A DNA stretch of 64,000 nucleotides from Euryodendron excelsum (Eukaryota; Streptophyta; Magnoliopsida; Ericales; Pentaphylacaceae). The DNA lies in assembly GCA_033060915.1 (NCBI GenBank), contig CM065399.1:14051501-14115500 (forward strand). The letters run 5' to 3'. A program made the translations under genes and the position numbers. The notes beneath the pieces are model-generated. The model saw only the letters and a program-made list of their open reading frames with translations, had not been told where the DNA came from and did not search any database. Shown here one piece after another: positions 44,380 through 55,609 of this stretch (position 1 is its first letter; each line of letters begins with the position of its first letter).

Positions 44380-45250
44380 GAGCATCTCCAACTCACCTTT
44401 AATCTTTAAATTTGAAGGAGGGTTACAAATTGGTCCTCCAACTCACCTTTATTTATCACCTTTAAATTTGAAGGTCCTTCAAAAATTTTGAGGACCCTTA
44501 CATTTCACTATTTATGCAAGGTTAAAGCACTAATTATATGAGACATTTGTAATAATTATTATTTTAAATCTAAATAATGCATTATTTACTATTTAAATAT
44601 TATTTTAATAAATATTTAATTTAAATTTTCAAGTAATTCATTAAATTTTTTACTTTGTTAAATATTTATTTAATTTGAGATTTTTCATTTGTGGATTAAA
44701 TAAATTATTTATATTTTACTTGTTTTTATTTATCTTGAAATTATTGTTTATATATGAAATTAAAAAAAAAATTTTATTTTACTGATTATTTATTTATACT
44801 AAAATTATTTTAATCTATGGAATCAATGAATTCTTTTTTTTTTTTTTTTATCTTACTACTCGACCTTTTTACTTTGAACTTTTTTTTAAATTTAAGAATT
44901 AATCAATCTATTTCTATCTATAGCTTCCAATAACAATTAAAATTTCAACATCCATTAAAAACAGAAAATGATTTCAACTTGAATAATAACAAAAATATTA
45001 CATTTTGAATATGGTAATAAATAATAAAATTAAAATATAGTAATAAAATAACTATATTTTGAATAAAATGGAGCACAATATGTGATTTTTTACTTTTTAT
45101 ATAAAAAAATAATTATTTGAAGAATTAATAATGAAAATAAAAGTTTAGTGAGTTGGAATAACAATGTGAAAAAGTGAGATATATAAAATTTAAATTTAAA
45201 GAAGATGACGAAATAAAGATAAATTTGAAAGTTTTAGATTGGAGATGCTC
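44380..45250. mobile_element. PIF/Harbinger-type MITE, 871 bp
   Basis: Ends GAGCATCTCCAACTC and, complemented, GAGCATCTCCAATC. It is flanked by TTA (44377-44379 and 45251-45253), the hallmark 3-bp duplication of PIF/Harbinger (Tourist-like) elements. The interior is very AT-rich without a transposase, so it is non-autonomous. Confidence 0.85.
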
Positions 45251-45416
45251 TTAACAATAAAATTTGGAGGAGCCCCCCGTGATCGACTGTCATGGCTTGT
45301 TGGATATGTGATTGACAACAAGATTTAATGTTTTACTAATTAAACATAATTTTGCCTTCAATATTAATATCACACATTTGGCCCTTTTGGGTCCACTTTG
45401 GTGATGTATGGATGAC

Positions 45417-45600
45417 CGATTGCTGATTTCAAAAACATATGATCATTCTCGTAATCAAAACCCTTGCACATGCATGTGAAGCATCACTGCTTGTCCACCC
45501 ACGCGAGAAAAATCCGAAATTGAAATGACTCGTATCTATTATAAATGATTACAATAGCAGAAATAATTACAGAAAACTCCAATACTGTAATTGCTAAGTA
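45417..45600. repeat. Fragment of the chromovirus LTR family
   Basis: Matches 23115-23290 in the same orientation, for example 'ttgctgatttc', 'tatgatca', 'gtgaagcatcac', 'tccacccacgc' and 'attataaat'. It shares only the middle of that LTR. The surroundings (45254-45416, 45601-46394) show nothing else recognisable. Confidence 0.75.
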
Positions 45601-46402
45601 ACTAACTTACATATTAAGTTCGACCAAACCAAAAAATAATAATAATAATAGATTCAGCTTTTTTTTTCCCTTGTACATTATCATGTATTAGACAGCTTAT
45701 TAGAAAAGTTTTGTAGTTTATGGATTTGAGTCGAATATGTACACTATGTTTTCATGCTTTTGGATTTGTCAAGAGAAAGGAAAAATAGAAGAAAACGAAA
45801 TTACTGATATACATTATTTTTCTAGGCAACCAAACACAAATCTATTTATTTTCTTTTTATTTTTATAATTCCACCAAAAAGGCAAAAACAATTCACTCGT
45901 TTCACTTTATTTCAATTCCTATTTTTTCTATTTCCTTTACTTTTTCCTCCACAAATCGAGATCTTAACATAACATTAGTATTAATGGAAAAGGCAATCAT
46001 TCTTAGTTTGTATCACTGATCAATGTGCAATGAATTTTGAGGACTCTAAACATGTGATAATATTGCAAATTACTAACAATCAAATATTCAGTTCTGAAAT
46101 ATTAGAAAGAAAAAAAAATAAAAAAAAGCAATGTCATTTGTATCGAAATTGCATCTGCTACACAAAAGTCTCTTAATAGTTGTAGCTATGATCGATTGCA
46201 TTCTTTTATCTGGGTTTGGGCAGTTTATTGATTTTGGGAGCTTTATCCCCTAGCATTTAGCCAGTTGCCTGGGTCATCTTTACCATGCATTATTCTTTTC
46301 GTTCAGCTGATCAAGGATACTATGGAATTGTCAAAATTTAAGTAGTCTAACCAAAAAAACACGCAAGTCAATGAGAAAAACAAAATTTTCATGGTGGATA
46401 AC

Positions 46403-47068
46403 TAGGGATGGCAATGGGCATGTTCGGTATGAGTTAGAGTAAATCTTATCCTGTCCCTAATAGGAGCACTCCACTCTACTCTTGGCCCATATCAGTAATG
46501 GGTTGAATTATCCTATCTCTTATCCCACTTAAGTTAATCGGGATTTGGGTTGAAATAAAATTATAATACAAATTCTTGAAGAACTCCAAAAACTAAAAAT
46601 AATACAAATTATACAAACACTAATACAATATAAAATTGAGAAAGAAATAGCCTAAATCTAAAAAATAAGAGGTTACATTAAAACCTTAATATTTACTCAT
46701 ATATAAAGAATATTTTGTATAGTTAAATATAATATGAGTAATTAAGAATTTTATAAAATAATCCGGACGGGTTCCCAGTAGAGTGACTTAAACTCTATCC
46801 AATCCCAAACTATAACGGGTTTTGTTTTCTCCCCCATACCTACCCCTAACCAACATTCGGTTTTGTTTTCTTCCCATACCCTACCTCAATCCTGTATCAG
46901 ATTTTGTTTTCTCCCCCATACCCTCCCCCATATTCCAACCCTAACCTGTATCGGGTTTTGTTTTCTTCCCCATACCCTGCTCTTAACTCATTTATTCATA
47001 CCTCAAACCCTTCCTAATTGCATAGTAAATCGAGGGTTCGATTTTTTTGGGTCCAATTGCTATCCCCA
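46403..47068. mobile_element. hAT-type MITE, 666 bp
   Basis: The left end TAGGGATGGCAATGGG is complementary to the right end (complement TGGGGATAGCAATTGG). A perfect 8-bp duplication tggataac lies at 46395-46402 and 47069-47076, the size made by hAT transposases. The interior has repeated 'gggttttgttttctccc' segments at 46818, 46860, 46903 and 46954, and no transposase. A 70-codon frame inside is a by-product of these repeats. Confidence 0.85.
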
Positions 47069-47076
47069 TGGATAAC

Positions 47077-49440
47077 ATGTGAAATGGATTTAAATTTAGC
47101 ATATTTAGTAAATAGTGTGAAAGCTTATTCGAATCTACTATAACAACCAAATAACAATATTCGAATCGAATTAAATGAAATATTACAAATGTGCGACAGC
47201 TAATGTTATTGAGTATACAAGCAATTAAATTGTACTATCTATAACAGTTATAAGGTTTTAGATAAGCTGTTGGTTGTTAGCATGGTATAAAATCTTGCAA
47301 TTTGTGTTTAAATCCTACCGCCTACTTGATGTTTATAATACTTGCTTATGTTTAACACAATTATAGTGGGAAGTCTAAGTAAGACATGAGAGTCCTTTTA
47401 AATAAATAAATAATTAAATCTTCTCTAATAACTTAAATGTTTAGATAAGTTGGGGTTTGTTTTTTGTTACAAGTTGTCTAAGTTTTCAATCGATTGTTCA
47501 CTTAAACTCGTGCCAATCATCATTTGTACGTTACATGAAGTTTATATGATTTATATAGATAGTAGTCTTGCACGGCCACAAGAGAGCATGGAAAGGAATC
47601 AAACGTAAGATTTCTTGCTTAGTATGAGAGTCAACCTATCACTGAACCACTCTTGTAGTTAGATGAGTTGCTGGTTAACATATGTTGAACAAGACATATT
47701 ATTTGTGAGTCTTGCTTTCCAAGAATTCTTAACCTTTTGATTCCTTGAAAATGAAGAACATGCTAGTGAGATGATGTGAGCTATTCCTACTTCGAGAGTG
47801 AAATGGAAAAAAGCAAGGTATCATGGAAAGTAACAGGAAAATGCCAAATTTCTCTATGGGCCACTTACATGGGGGCAGATGTGTTTGCTTGTTAGGTCAA
47901 CAGACACTTGACCCACAACTTCTGAAGTCTAGCTCTGATATTTACACGACTTCTACCTTAATCTCTATATATGTAAGGTGTGTGGGTAGAGTAAGATTAA
48001 GATCCTTGATGGGGCTTGGTAAATTAAAGCAGTGTGGATGGTGACCTCTCTTCAGAAGTTGGTAAAATTGATTGTCTTTGGTCATCAAACTTCAACATTA
48101 GTACGGAAAATAACTAGGGTTTACTTAATACTAACTCATAAAAGACACAAGAAGGGAGGAAACAGAAATCCATTATCTGGATGCTACCTTCAAAAAGAAA
48201 GGATGCCGTATTATTTAGAAAAGTTCTTTGGGAAATGATTAAGACTTTTAATGTCTTTGCATAACAAACATCATTTTTGTTTTTGGAAAAAAGGAGCTTT
48301 AGTATAATTAAAGTTCATAAACTCTTGAAAGCAATCATATGATGGATATTGATGGCTTAACTCATGCTTAACTATTTGAGATTTGTTAAGTATCTCAAGA
48401 TAACGGTGTCCATAGCATTTCTATCAATATAAGAACTAAAAATTGGAACCCAAGGAAACATTAAGAGTAATGTTATGCAACCAAAAAATTCATACAAAAT
48501 TTACATATATACAAAATGATGTGCATGGTTGAATGAGTGTCTTTCAATTTAAAACAAGCACTCATCATGAATGTTTTTAATTACAAAAATATTATTTCTA
48601 TAACTTTTTTATGAGATTTTCTGTACAATTTTTTTGAGAGAATAACATTTTTCAAATAATAAATACTAAACCTGCTGAGCTAGAGCAGATGCTTTTACTT
48701 GAAAAAAATTTTGATACTCGTAAGTACTTCTTAAAATTTGGTGGATTAGCTATTTCGTTTTTGATGGACAGCAAAGAGAGGCTTTGCGTAACTACATATT
48801 GGTTAAAATCTCAAACAAACACCATGAGCAGCATTCATTATAATGCTTCGATTGATAGGGGACTATAGAAAAAGTAAAAGAAAATGAAATAAAAAACAGT
48901 TTTACTTTTTATCTCTTTTCTGCTTAAATAAATGTCAAACTACAAGGCTTCTGAATGTATAACTTCAGATATCAAGACAAAAAAAAATAGAAGGGAACTC
49001 ATTACTCGAGAAGAGAAACTCATTTCAAATTGTCAAACAATAACTTGTCAAACAACTCCACGAAGTCCGTAAGTTAAATGTACAAAAGGAAAAACAAATG
49101 GTAACTACCTTTACTTCGTTATGGTTCAAAAGTAAATAAGCAATTCTTGTGATTTAAATTTAATCATTTTATCTCTCCAAAAATAGATTATTAAAAACAC
49201 CATTTTTTTTTCTTTTATATCAAAATAAGTCCTTTGCAATTGCATTTACATCATTTCATCTAATCTGTTAAGCTTGTGTCCATCTAGTAGATATCACAAG
49301 GGGATAAAATATAATTATTCAAAAAATAAAATATTGAAACTGGAAATTCAATGAAAGAGGAACCGAATGAATAATACTCAATTTTATCCATATAATGTTA
49401 CCAAATACTTCAATAAGAACCAATATGCTCATACAACCAT
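47077..49440. other. Spacer with a probable SINE remnant
   Basis: Mostly AT-rich and unassigned. At about 47560-47660 the minus strand has 'gagtggttcagtgatagg' (A-box-like) and 'cttacgtttgattcc' (B-box-like), suggesting a SINE head. No tail or duplication is visible. Short frames near 47823-48238 have no recognisable domain. Confidence 0.4.
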
Positions 49441-49527
49441 TGATTACTATGGTATTCCCTCTACTACGAACAAGCTGTAAACAAGTACCAAAGAGGCTTC
49501 ATAACCATAATATAAGCCCATAAATAC

Positions 49528-49558
49528 GTATATATACATATATATATATATATATATA
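49528..49558. repeat. (TA)n microsatellite in the gene's 3' flank
   Basis: TA-rich run about 95-120 bases downstream of the stop codon of the cytochrome b561 gene, probably within its 3' untranslated region. Confidence 0.85.
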
Positions 49559-49649
49559 CACGCAGATAGGTGTATAGAACAGGGTGAATCCTTCAAACAA
49601 GGAGAGACCAGGAGGCAAACAGCAGCATCAGAATCCAGTGGAACCCGCA

Positions 49650-51414
49650 TTAGGAGGTTAGTGGCTGTTGCCTGCCATTTGAACCGTTGAAGCCGCCATA
49701 GGGCTTGTTGGATTTATTGCTAGTCTTTCTCTTCAGAACCACAATCCAAGTAATTACTTCTAAGAAAAGGGCAATCCCTCCCATCGCAGCGAGCAAGATG
49801 ATATAAGCTGATTTCCACTTCTCGGCGGGGTTCAAGATTTCAAGGCCTTTAAACACATTAATGATGCCAAGAATGAGGACAGCATATCCAACTGCATGGT
49901 GATAGATGTTCCAGCAGAAACGGTACTTGTGATCCCTCTTAGGCCTCAAGAACAACGCAAATATCTACATACAAGAAAAGGTTGAGAGAGAGAGAGAGCA
50001 TTTGTTGATGGATTTCATTGTCTGTCATATGCAAGAAAACATTAGCATAGCTAACTGATTTTTAGATGAAAGGCTGAAAATGGTATAGATATAGATATAT
50101 ATATATATATATGTACTCATGCCGTAAGTAAGAAATTTATGTAACCACAAGTTTAGAACCTTTGAAACTCAATAAATACAGAATCAAATATATGTACCTG
50201 TAAGGTTGCAAGACAGAACAGGGTAATTCCAATATAACGATGAGAGGTGTATTCAACCCCCTTCGATTGGCTTCCGAGCTTTAGACCAGTTGCCCAACCG
50301 GCAACACCAACAGCATAACCAGAGAACTGGCAGCCAACATGAAGATAAAACCAGGCCGGATCTACAAATGTTCTAAGGTACCTAGAAATGATGATTCCAA
50401 CAGGGAACAGAAATCCCCAACTTGCAGTATTCAGTATTCCATGGATCTGCTCACCAAAGGAAACCAAGCATACTCAGATCAACTTTTACAATGAACAAAA
50501 GGAAAATGGAAATTGAAATAAAGCTAACGTATGCTGTTAGGACAAAGGCTAAGCATGTATTATTGGGTGGTACAAAGTGTGAAGTCCAATTATGTTGATG
50601 CATGTTTAACATGTTCACTAAGATCAGAGTTAGTAACATCACATATGCATACCCTTTAATACTAAAATCCAACATTTCAATTTAAAAAAAAAAAAAAAAA
50701 CTCAATCAGAAACAGAAAAACGATGACAAGAAAAATCTAATTCTGATGGTTACCCAGAAAAAGTATAATAAAAATAAAGAACTGTATACTCACATTTCTA
50801 TTTTTGAGCCCAGAATCCTGTCCATTGTTGCTTGAGCTCTCTTCCTGCAACAAATCAAGCTTACCCTTAGAATTTAAATTCTCGGGCTGAAATGCATGCA
50901 TGGCTGGCATCGCCCCATCCGTCATAGCGCTGCCCACCTGCCACACCTGGTTCAACTTTGTCATTTTCTCCGGCAATGCCACCGTTGCAAAAATCGTCAT
51001 CAACCCATTTTCATACTGAGCCTCCAAATGGGAAACCTCATACACAATCTTAGTCTGCTCAACGGATTTGTAAGAGTTCAGCTTGAATGTCTTCACAGTC
51101 ATAGACCCATTGGACTGCTTAAACGCAATCAGAGCCTGCGCACCAATCATTCCGGTGCTGTTCGGATTGATCGCCCAGGCAACCCATCCACTGGGCTTTG
51201 CAGGAGGAGCTATGAAAGCTAAACTAAGAGAAGATTTTGCTGAATCATAGGTCCAGTGGAGGAATGAGGTCTGGTGTGGAAGGTCATTGCAGTGCTGGTA
51301 GAGTCTGCTTTTGGTGAACTTTTGTGAAGTGCATGTTAGACAATGTGAAGGTTGGCTTTGCAGAAGCAAAGAGAGAAACAATGGAATGAAAACCGATGAC
51401 TTGAACAGCGCCAT
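49650..51414 (-). CDS. DOMON and cytochrome b561 domain protein
   Basis: Three coding exons: 51414-50794, 50446-50198 and 49964-49650, giving 394 residues, a normal length for this plant family. Both introns are GT-AG (donors gtgagt and gtacat) and fall between codons. Signal peptide is about 1-25, ending near the cysteine-rich 'HCLTCTSQ'. The DOMON domain is about 48-175, with M89 and H173 spaced as the haem ligands reported for AIR12. The b561 domain has about five membrane segments (210-365) and histidines H209, H243, H276 and H312/313, the expected four haem ligand positions. A basic, glycine- and asparagine-rich tail (about 368-394) lies on the cytosolic side. Family knowledge: these proteins pass electrons across the plasma membrane, probably from cytosolic ascorbate to apoplastic acceptors. 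It is a single-copy gene in this window, surrounded by transposons but intact. Confidence 0.95.
50090..50113. repeat. (TA)n run in intron 2
   Basis: TA-rich microsatellite inside the second intron (49965-50197), unlikely to disturb splicing. Confidence 0.8.
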
Positions 51415-51518
51415 TGATGGATTCTGAGAGAATTCGAGAGCAGTTTTTGCTTATAAACTTGAGAGGTAGAATTCGAGAGGACACCTAGGGTTAATTTGTA
51501 GATATAACGGAAGCTGGC

Positions 51519-51537
51519 TTAGATTTATACTATATTT
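51519..51537 (-). promoter_or_regulatory. Candidate TATA box of the cytochrome b561 gene
   Basis: The minus strand reads 'ctaaaatatagtataaatc', about 105-120 bases upstream of the ATG. Distance and composition suit a plant core promoter, but other AT-rich tracts nearby make it tentative. Confidence 0.4.
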
Positions 51538-51895
51538 TAGATGTTGAATTTGTGTACAGAGAGAAAAATAAAAGGAAAATGAAACTATTACATATATTCA
51601 TTTTTTAAGGTAATTCTACCTAAAAAATAGATTTTGTTGTCAAAGCAAAACAGATTTATTAGACATATTCATTTTCTCCTGTTTTTTAATTCGACCAGAC
51701 AAAAGAATGTGGAATTTTGATCCCTTTACATTTTTGTTTTTTTATCTTTTCCTTCATAAATTCAACATCCAATCATAGTGCCCCATCTAAACTATGATTA
51801 GGTATACAATGTATATATTTTGTATGCATGTATGTATTGTGGATGGCGATCTGATAATGGTGATGAAAGGAAGTTGGTGGAACTGAGAAATAGAA

Positions 51896-52067
51896 CCTAC
51901 TAGGACTAGTCTAGTTGGCCAGAATATTAGCTTCGCTTAAGGAGATCAAGAATTCAATTCCTCTCCCTCCTGATCCCTTATCTGATTTAGGCCCCCCCTA
52001 ATGTAATCTGATCCCTTATTTGATTTAGGCCCTCCCTAATGTAATCCTTCAAATGTATCAAAAAAAA
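51896..52067 (+). mobile_element. tRNA-derived SINE with 17-bp duplication
   Basis: The head 'tagtctagttggccaga' (A-box-like) and 'gatcaagaattcaattcc' (B-box-like) are followed by a body with a directly repeated segment of about 36 bp ('gatcccttatctgatttagg', then 'cctccctaatgtaatc') and an A7 tail. Flanks 51879-51895 and 52068-52084 are a 17-bp direct repeat with one mismatch, the mark of LINE-driven insertion. Confidence 0.88.
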
Positions 52068-52084
52068 GGAACCGAGAAATAGAA

Positions 52085-53329
52085 GTAAAATTTGTGACCT
52101 TTGTAAAATCGAAGTACCACAATATGCTTAGATGTTTGATTGGTGACCAAAGCAAATTGAGGTTGGCAAATCTATATCTAGTCATTTTTTCCAATTTGGT
52201 TAATTAGGTGGAAAGAAAGAAAGCAAGAAAGGAAAAAATTATTTTGGCGCTATTGTACCCAGTGCATTATTTGTTGTACCTGACTTTAAATTTAAATTTT
52301 CCTCCAAATCCTCTTATACGTTTTTACTTTTTAGTGGCAAAGAAAAATTTTTTAATAAATTTTCTTTCAATTTCTTCATTTTTTTTCTTTCCCCCTAAGC
52401 CAACCAAACAAGAGAAAAGAAGAGATTTATAATATATATATATATATTCACTTCTATTATTTTCTCTTCTACCAAACATAGAATTAATGTATCAAGAATA
52501 AGGCCATGAAACGAACCAACATGTTCGAACTTGACCTTGTATTCGACTAACTAAACAAGTCAAGCTTATTATATAAACACATCAAGCTTGAATGGTTTTT
52601 AAAATTCGTTAATTTTTAAGCTCGACTTTAAGCTTATAAACACTTTAGAACCATTTAAAAAGTCAAATCGCTTGAACTTGACTCTATTGAAGCAGGCAAA
52701 CAAGTCAATCTAAATACATTTTGTAACTTGTTAAGTTTTTAAATCAAATTCAAATAATTTACTACTCAACTCGACTCTCTACTAATTTATAGCCTAACAC
52801 AAATTTGTATCCATCGGCACCTTGTTAATTAAGATATAACTATGTAATCTGCTAATTGCGATCATCACTTTCTTATAAAACTAAAAGAGAGAGATTTGAC
52901 TAAATAAAAAGAGAAAAAAAAAAAAAGGTGAGACATTCAATTGCAAAACAATTATTAGCATAAAATAGAATTATAAAACAAATCAGTAACACATTTTGAA
53001 TCAATTTTATTCATTTCGCTGCATGAGAAAGAAAGGGAAAAGGAAAGAAGAAAAAAATAAGCACTATAAAGTGAGAGAGAATTTCATACTCACAGTTGGC
53101 AAAATGATACCTCACTTGAAAAATTCAAAATCTGAACACAAAATTAGAGAATTAAAAATAAAGCAACAGTAGTTTATGCAGCAAGTGAAAATCAGGAGTC
53201 ATAAATTGGTAGTTTAGCAATTTATATTGCAATTCAAGAACAGGATCTGCACATAATTTTATTAGTGTGGACAATTTCTATTTAATTGTTAATAGTTATT
53301 ATAGGTGAAATTTTTAGGAAGGTCTGGTT
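52085..53329. other. Unassigned AT-rich spacer
   Basis: No gene or element boundary recognised. Confidence 0.5.
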
Positions 53330-53880
53330 GAACTCTCAAACAAAGTCGACAAGCACGAACAAATCTGCAAGAGAAGAAGACGATGAGAATTTCTCGACTC
53401 TCTTTGGACCGAAGGCACTCCGATAATTAAGTTAGCAAGCTTAATCAAATGAATCGAATAAAATATAGAGAACTAGAACTCAAGTGAATGTACCTTACAC
53501 CTTTAGTACATGGGAGTATTTATAAGTTTCGGAATGTCATGTTCCTTTTGGAAATTGGAGTCACTTTCCTCCTAAAAATCTTCATTGATTGAGTCGGTTT
53601 AATGTATAGGACTTATCTTTTATTTGTCCTAATTTACTTAAAATAGAATTTGTATTATGAGCTTCATTAGTCCTAATACCTTTTGGATTAAAATCCATGG
53701 GCCAACCACTTTGGGTCCTTACCTCTAGTCGGCATGGACCTAATCCGATAGGTCGACACTCATAGGTCGACCTCATTGGGCTGATCTTATACTGGTCTTG
53801 GGCTTGGCTTTTATTGAGCCCACAGTTATTACTTCGCTAACTCAATTGACCGATTAACAAATTAATGAAGAAAAAAATTA
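53330..53880 (-). mobile_element. Probable LTR (solo or truncated)
   Basis: The minus strand has 'gggctcaataaaagccaagc', a TATA box 'cttataaatactccc' (about 53514-53528), and then a leader-like stretch with 'ttagttctctatattttatt'. The order and composition are those of a retrotransposon promoter and R region. No TG/CA ends or duplication could be fixed, so the coordinates are approximate. A 64-codon frame inside is not a gene. Confidence 0.45.
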
Positions 53881-55053
53881 TACTAATCGAATAGTGGATT
53901 AAGTGGCTTGGCAATTAAATTTGTTCCATTATTTCGTATATATTTAATTTTTTGTTTAAACTGAGGTTTCAGCATTAATGCTTGGATTCTAGGGTGAGGC
54001 CTTTTTTTTTTCCATCTATATCAATTGGAGAAGTTTGATTTAGGACAAGGTAGCTTGAGAAATTTTAATCAGTTGTTACATCTTTATTTTATTTTTCTGG
54101 TTTTTCATCTTTAAGGCATTAGGATTCTATTTTATTTTTTAAAATGGCAAATAAAAAAGTGTTTCTATGTCAAATTTTTAAATGCTGTCAATGGCCTCAT
54201 TCATAAAATTAGCCTCTCAATGACAAGAAAATGCAAAAAACCATGCTAAGATCTCTAAAGAAAAAAAATATTTCTATTTCTAAAATTGAAAATATTAAGA
54301 AAAGTCTCTGTTAAAGTCTACTTAAGCTTAAAATATTAAACATGCTACCTTATTCATAAGAGGTTATTTTAGAGAATAGCTAAACATGCAACCTCCATAT
54401 ATATTTTTTTCCTCTTAAAGGCCTACATAAGATGCGGATCCACATCGCTTCGGTCAAATTTAACAACCCATTTGTTAGAACATAGGGGCACTTTGATTTG
54501 CCAGCTAGATGTGAATTTATTATACTAATTCTTCTTAGGGAAGATTAAACGAGAGATTCACTTGGCATCATTTACAGATCAAATACCTAACCTTGTTTCA
54601 TGCACGATTAGAAGCAAGCTCATCAGAGGTGCTCAGCTCATTTTTTCTCCAACATATCATTTTGTGCGGTTTTCATCCCCATCGGTCTCGAGGTTGGAAC
54701 TCTAACAATTGATTTCTCACTTTTTCGATTTATGCCAGTGGAGCTTCCATAAAGAGGAGACGATTTCTAACTTAGGGAAATGAGCCATGATCATGAAGTG
54801 AAAAGCACATTTTGATCAAATCGAATGAAAAGCATAGCCTATCTCAATTAGTTGATCGAAACCTAGCCCAAATCGAATGAAAAGTATAGCCTATCTCAAT
54901 TAGTTGATTGAAACCTAGCGCATCATGGAACACAGAGATAGATATATAAGTAGCAAGGCCCTCTCACTTATGTTTGTTGTCATAAGTGTAACTCACATTC
55001 TCCTCAGATGTACCAAATGAAAATATTTTCATAAAAAATATACCATTCCTCTA

Positions 55054-55099
<46 letters not shown>

Positions 55100-55130
55100 T
55101 TTAAACGGTAACTATGAAATAAGCCCAATT
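53881..55130. other. Unassigned spacer with a small duplication
   Basis: At 54819-54920 a 51-bp segment ('aatcgaatgaaaagcatagc', ending 'gaaacctagc') is present twice in tandem with three differences. A (CT)n run lies at 55056-55097. Nothing else is recognised. Confidence 0.6.
55056..55097. repeat. (CT)n microsatellite
   Basis: About 21 CT units without interruption. Confidence 0.95.
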
Positions 55131-55605
55131 AACCAGGACACAGGGGCAGACCTAAGTATTGGGGGAGGGGTGCCATGGCAACCCCAATTTTTTGGTGACC
55201 CCCTTATATATCGTATATGGCTAATATCCAAGCAAAGATTTATCCTACTTGGCACCCCACAATTAAAACTTTTCTTAAGATCCTATTTTAGTAAAGGAAA
55301 ATGCTATTCTTTAAAATAATTGCACAAAAAAAGCTAACCAGAACGATGTGTCAATGAATTTTTTGCAATTGAGATGGGTGTTTTGTTTAGAAAAATGCCT
55401 AGTTTCATTTTAACAAATGATTGAGTTGGAATATACTACCAAACAATTAACTTTTTTTTATTCATATTTTGTTGAGATTGAACTGAAACTAGCTTTATTT
55501 TTCATATAGAAATTTGTCTAGCATATGCTCAAACTTAGAAATGTGCAAAGATTATTATAACCCATAAACAAACTTTTGTGTTTAAGATTCGGCACCCCCC
55601 AAAGG
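55131..55605. repeat. Remnant of a 'ggggcagacc' transposon-like repeat
   Basis: Begins 'caggggcagacctaagtatt' and contains 'ggggtgccatggcaacccc', 'ggcaccccac' and 'ggcacccccc', typical of an abundant plant repeat whose ends read 'ggggcggagcc'. The right end is missing, possibly cut by the LINE that follows. Confidence 0.35.
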
Positions 55606-55609
55606 AAAG

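Noticed and set aside
49447..49646. Further minus-strand coding exon after the cytochrome b561 stop
   Set aside because: It includes the TA microsatellite; the 394-residue model already has the full family length, so this is 3' untranslated sequence.
50896..51222. 108-codon plus-strand frame
   Set aside because: Antisense shadow of exon 1 of the cytochrome b561 gene.
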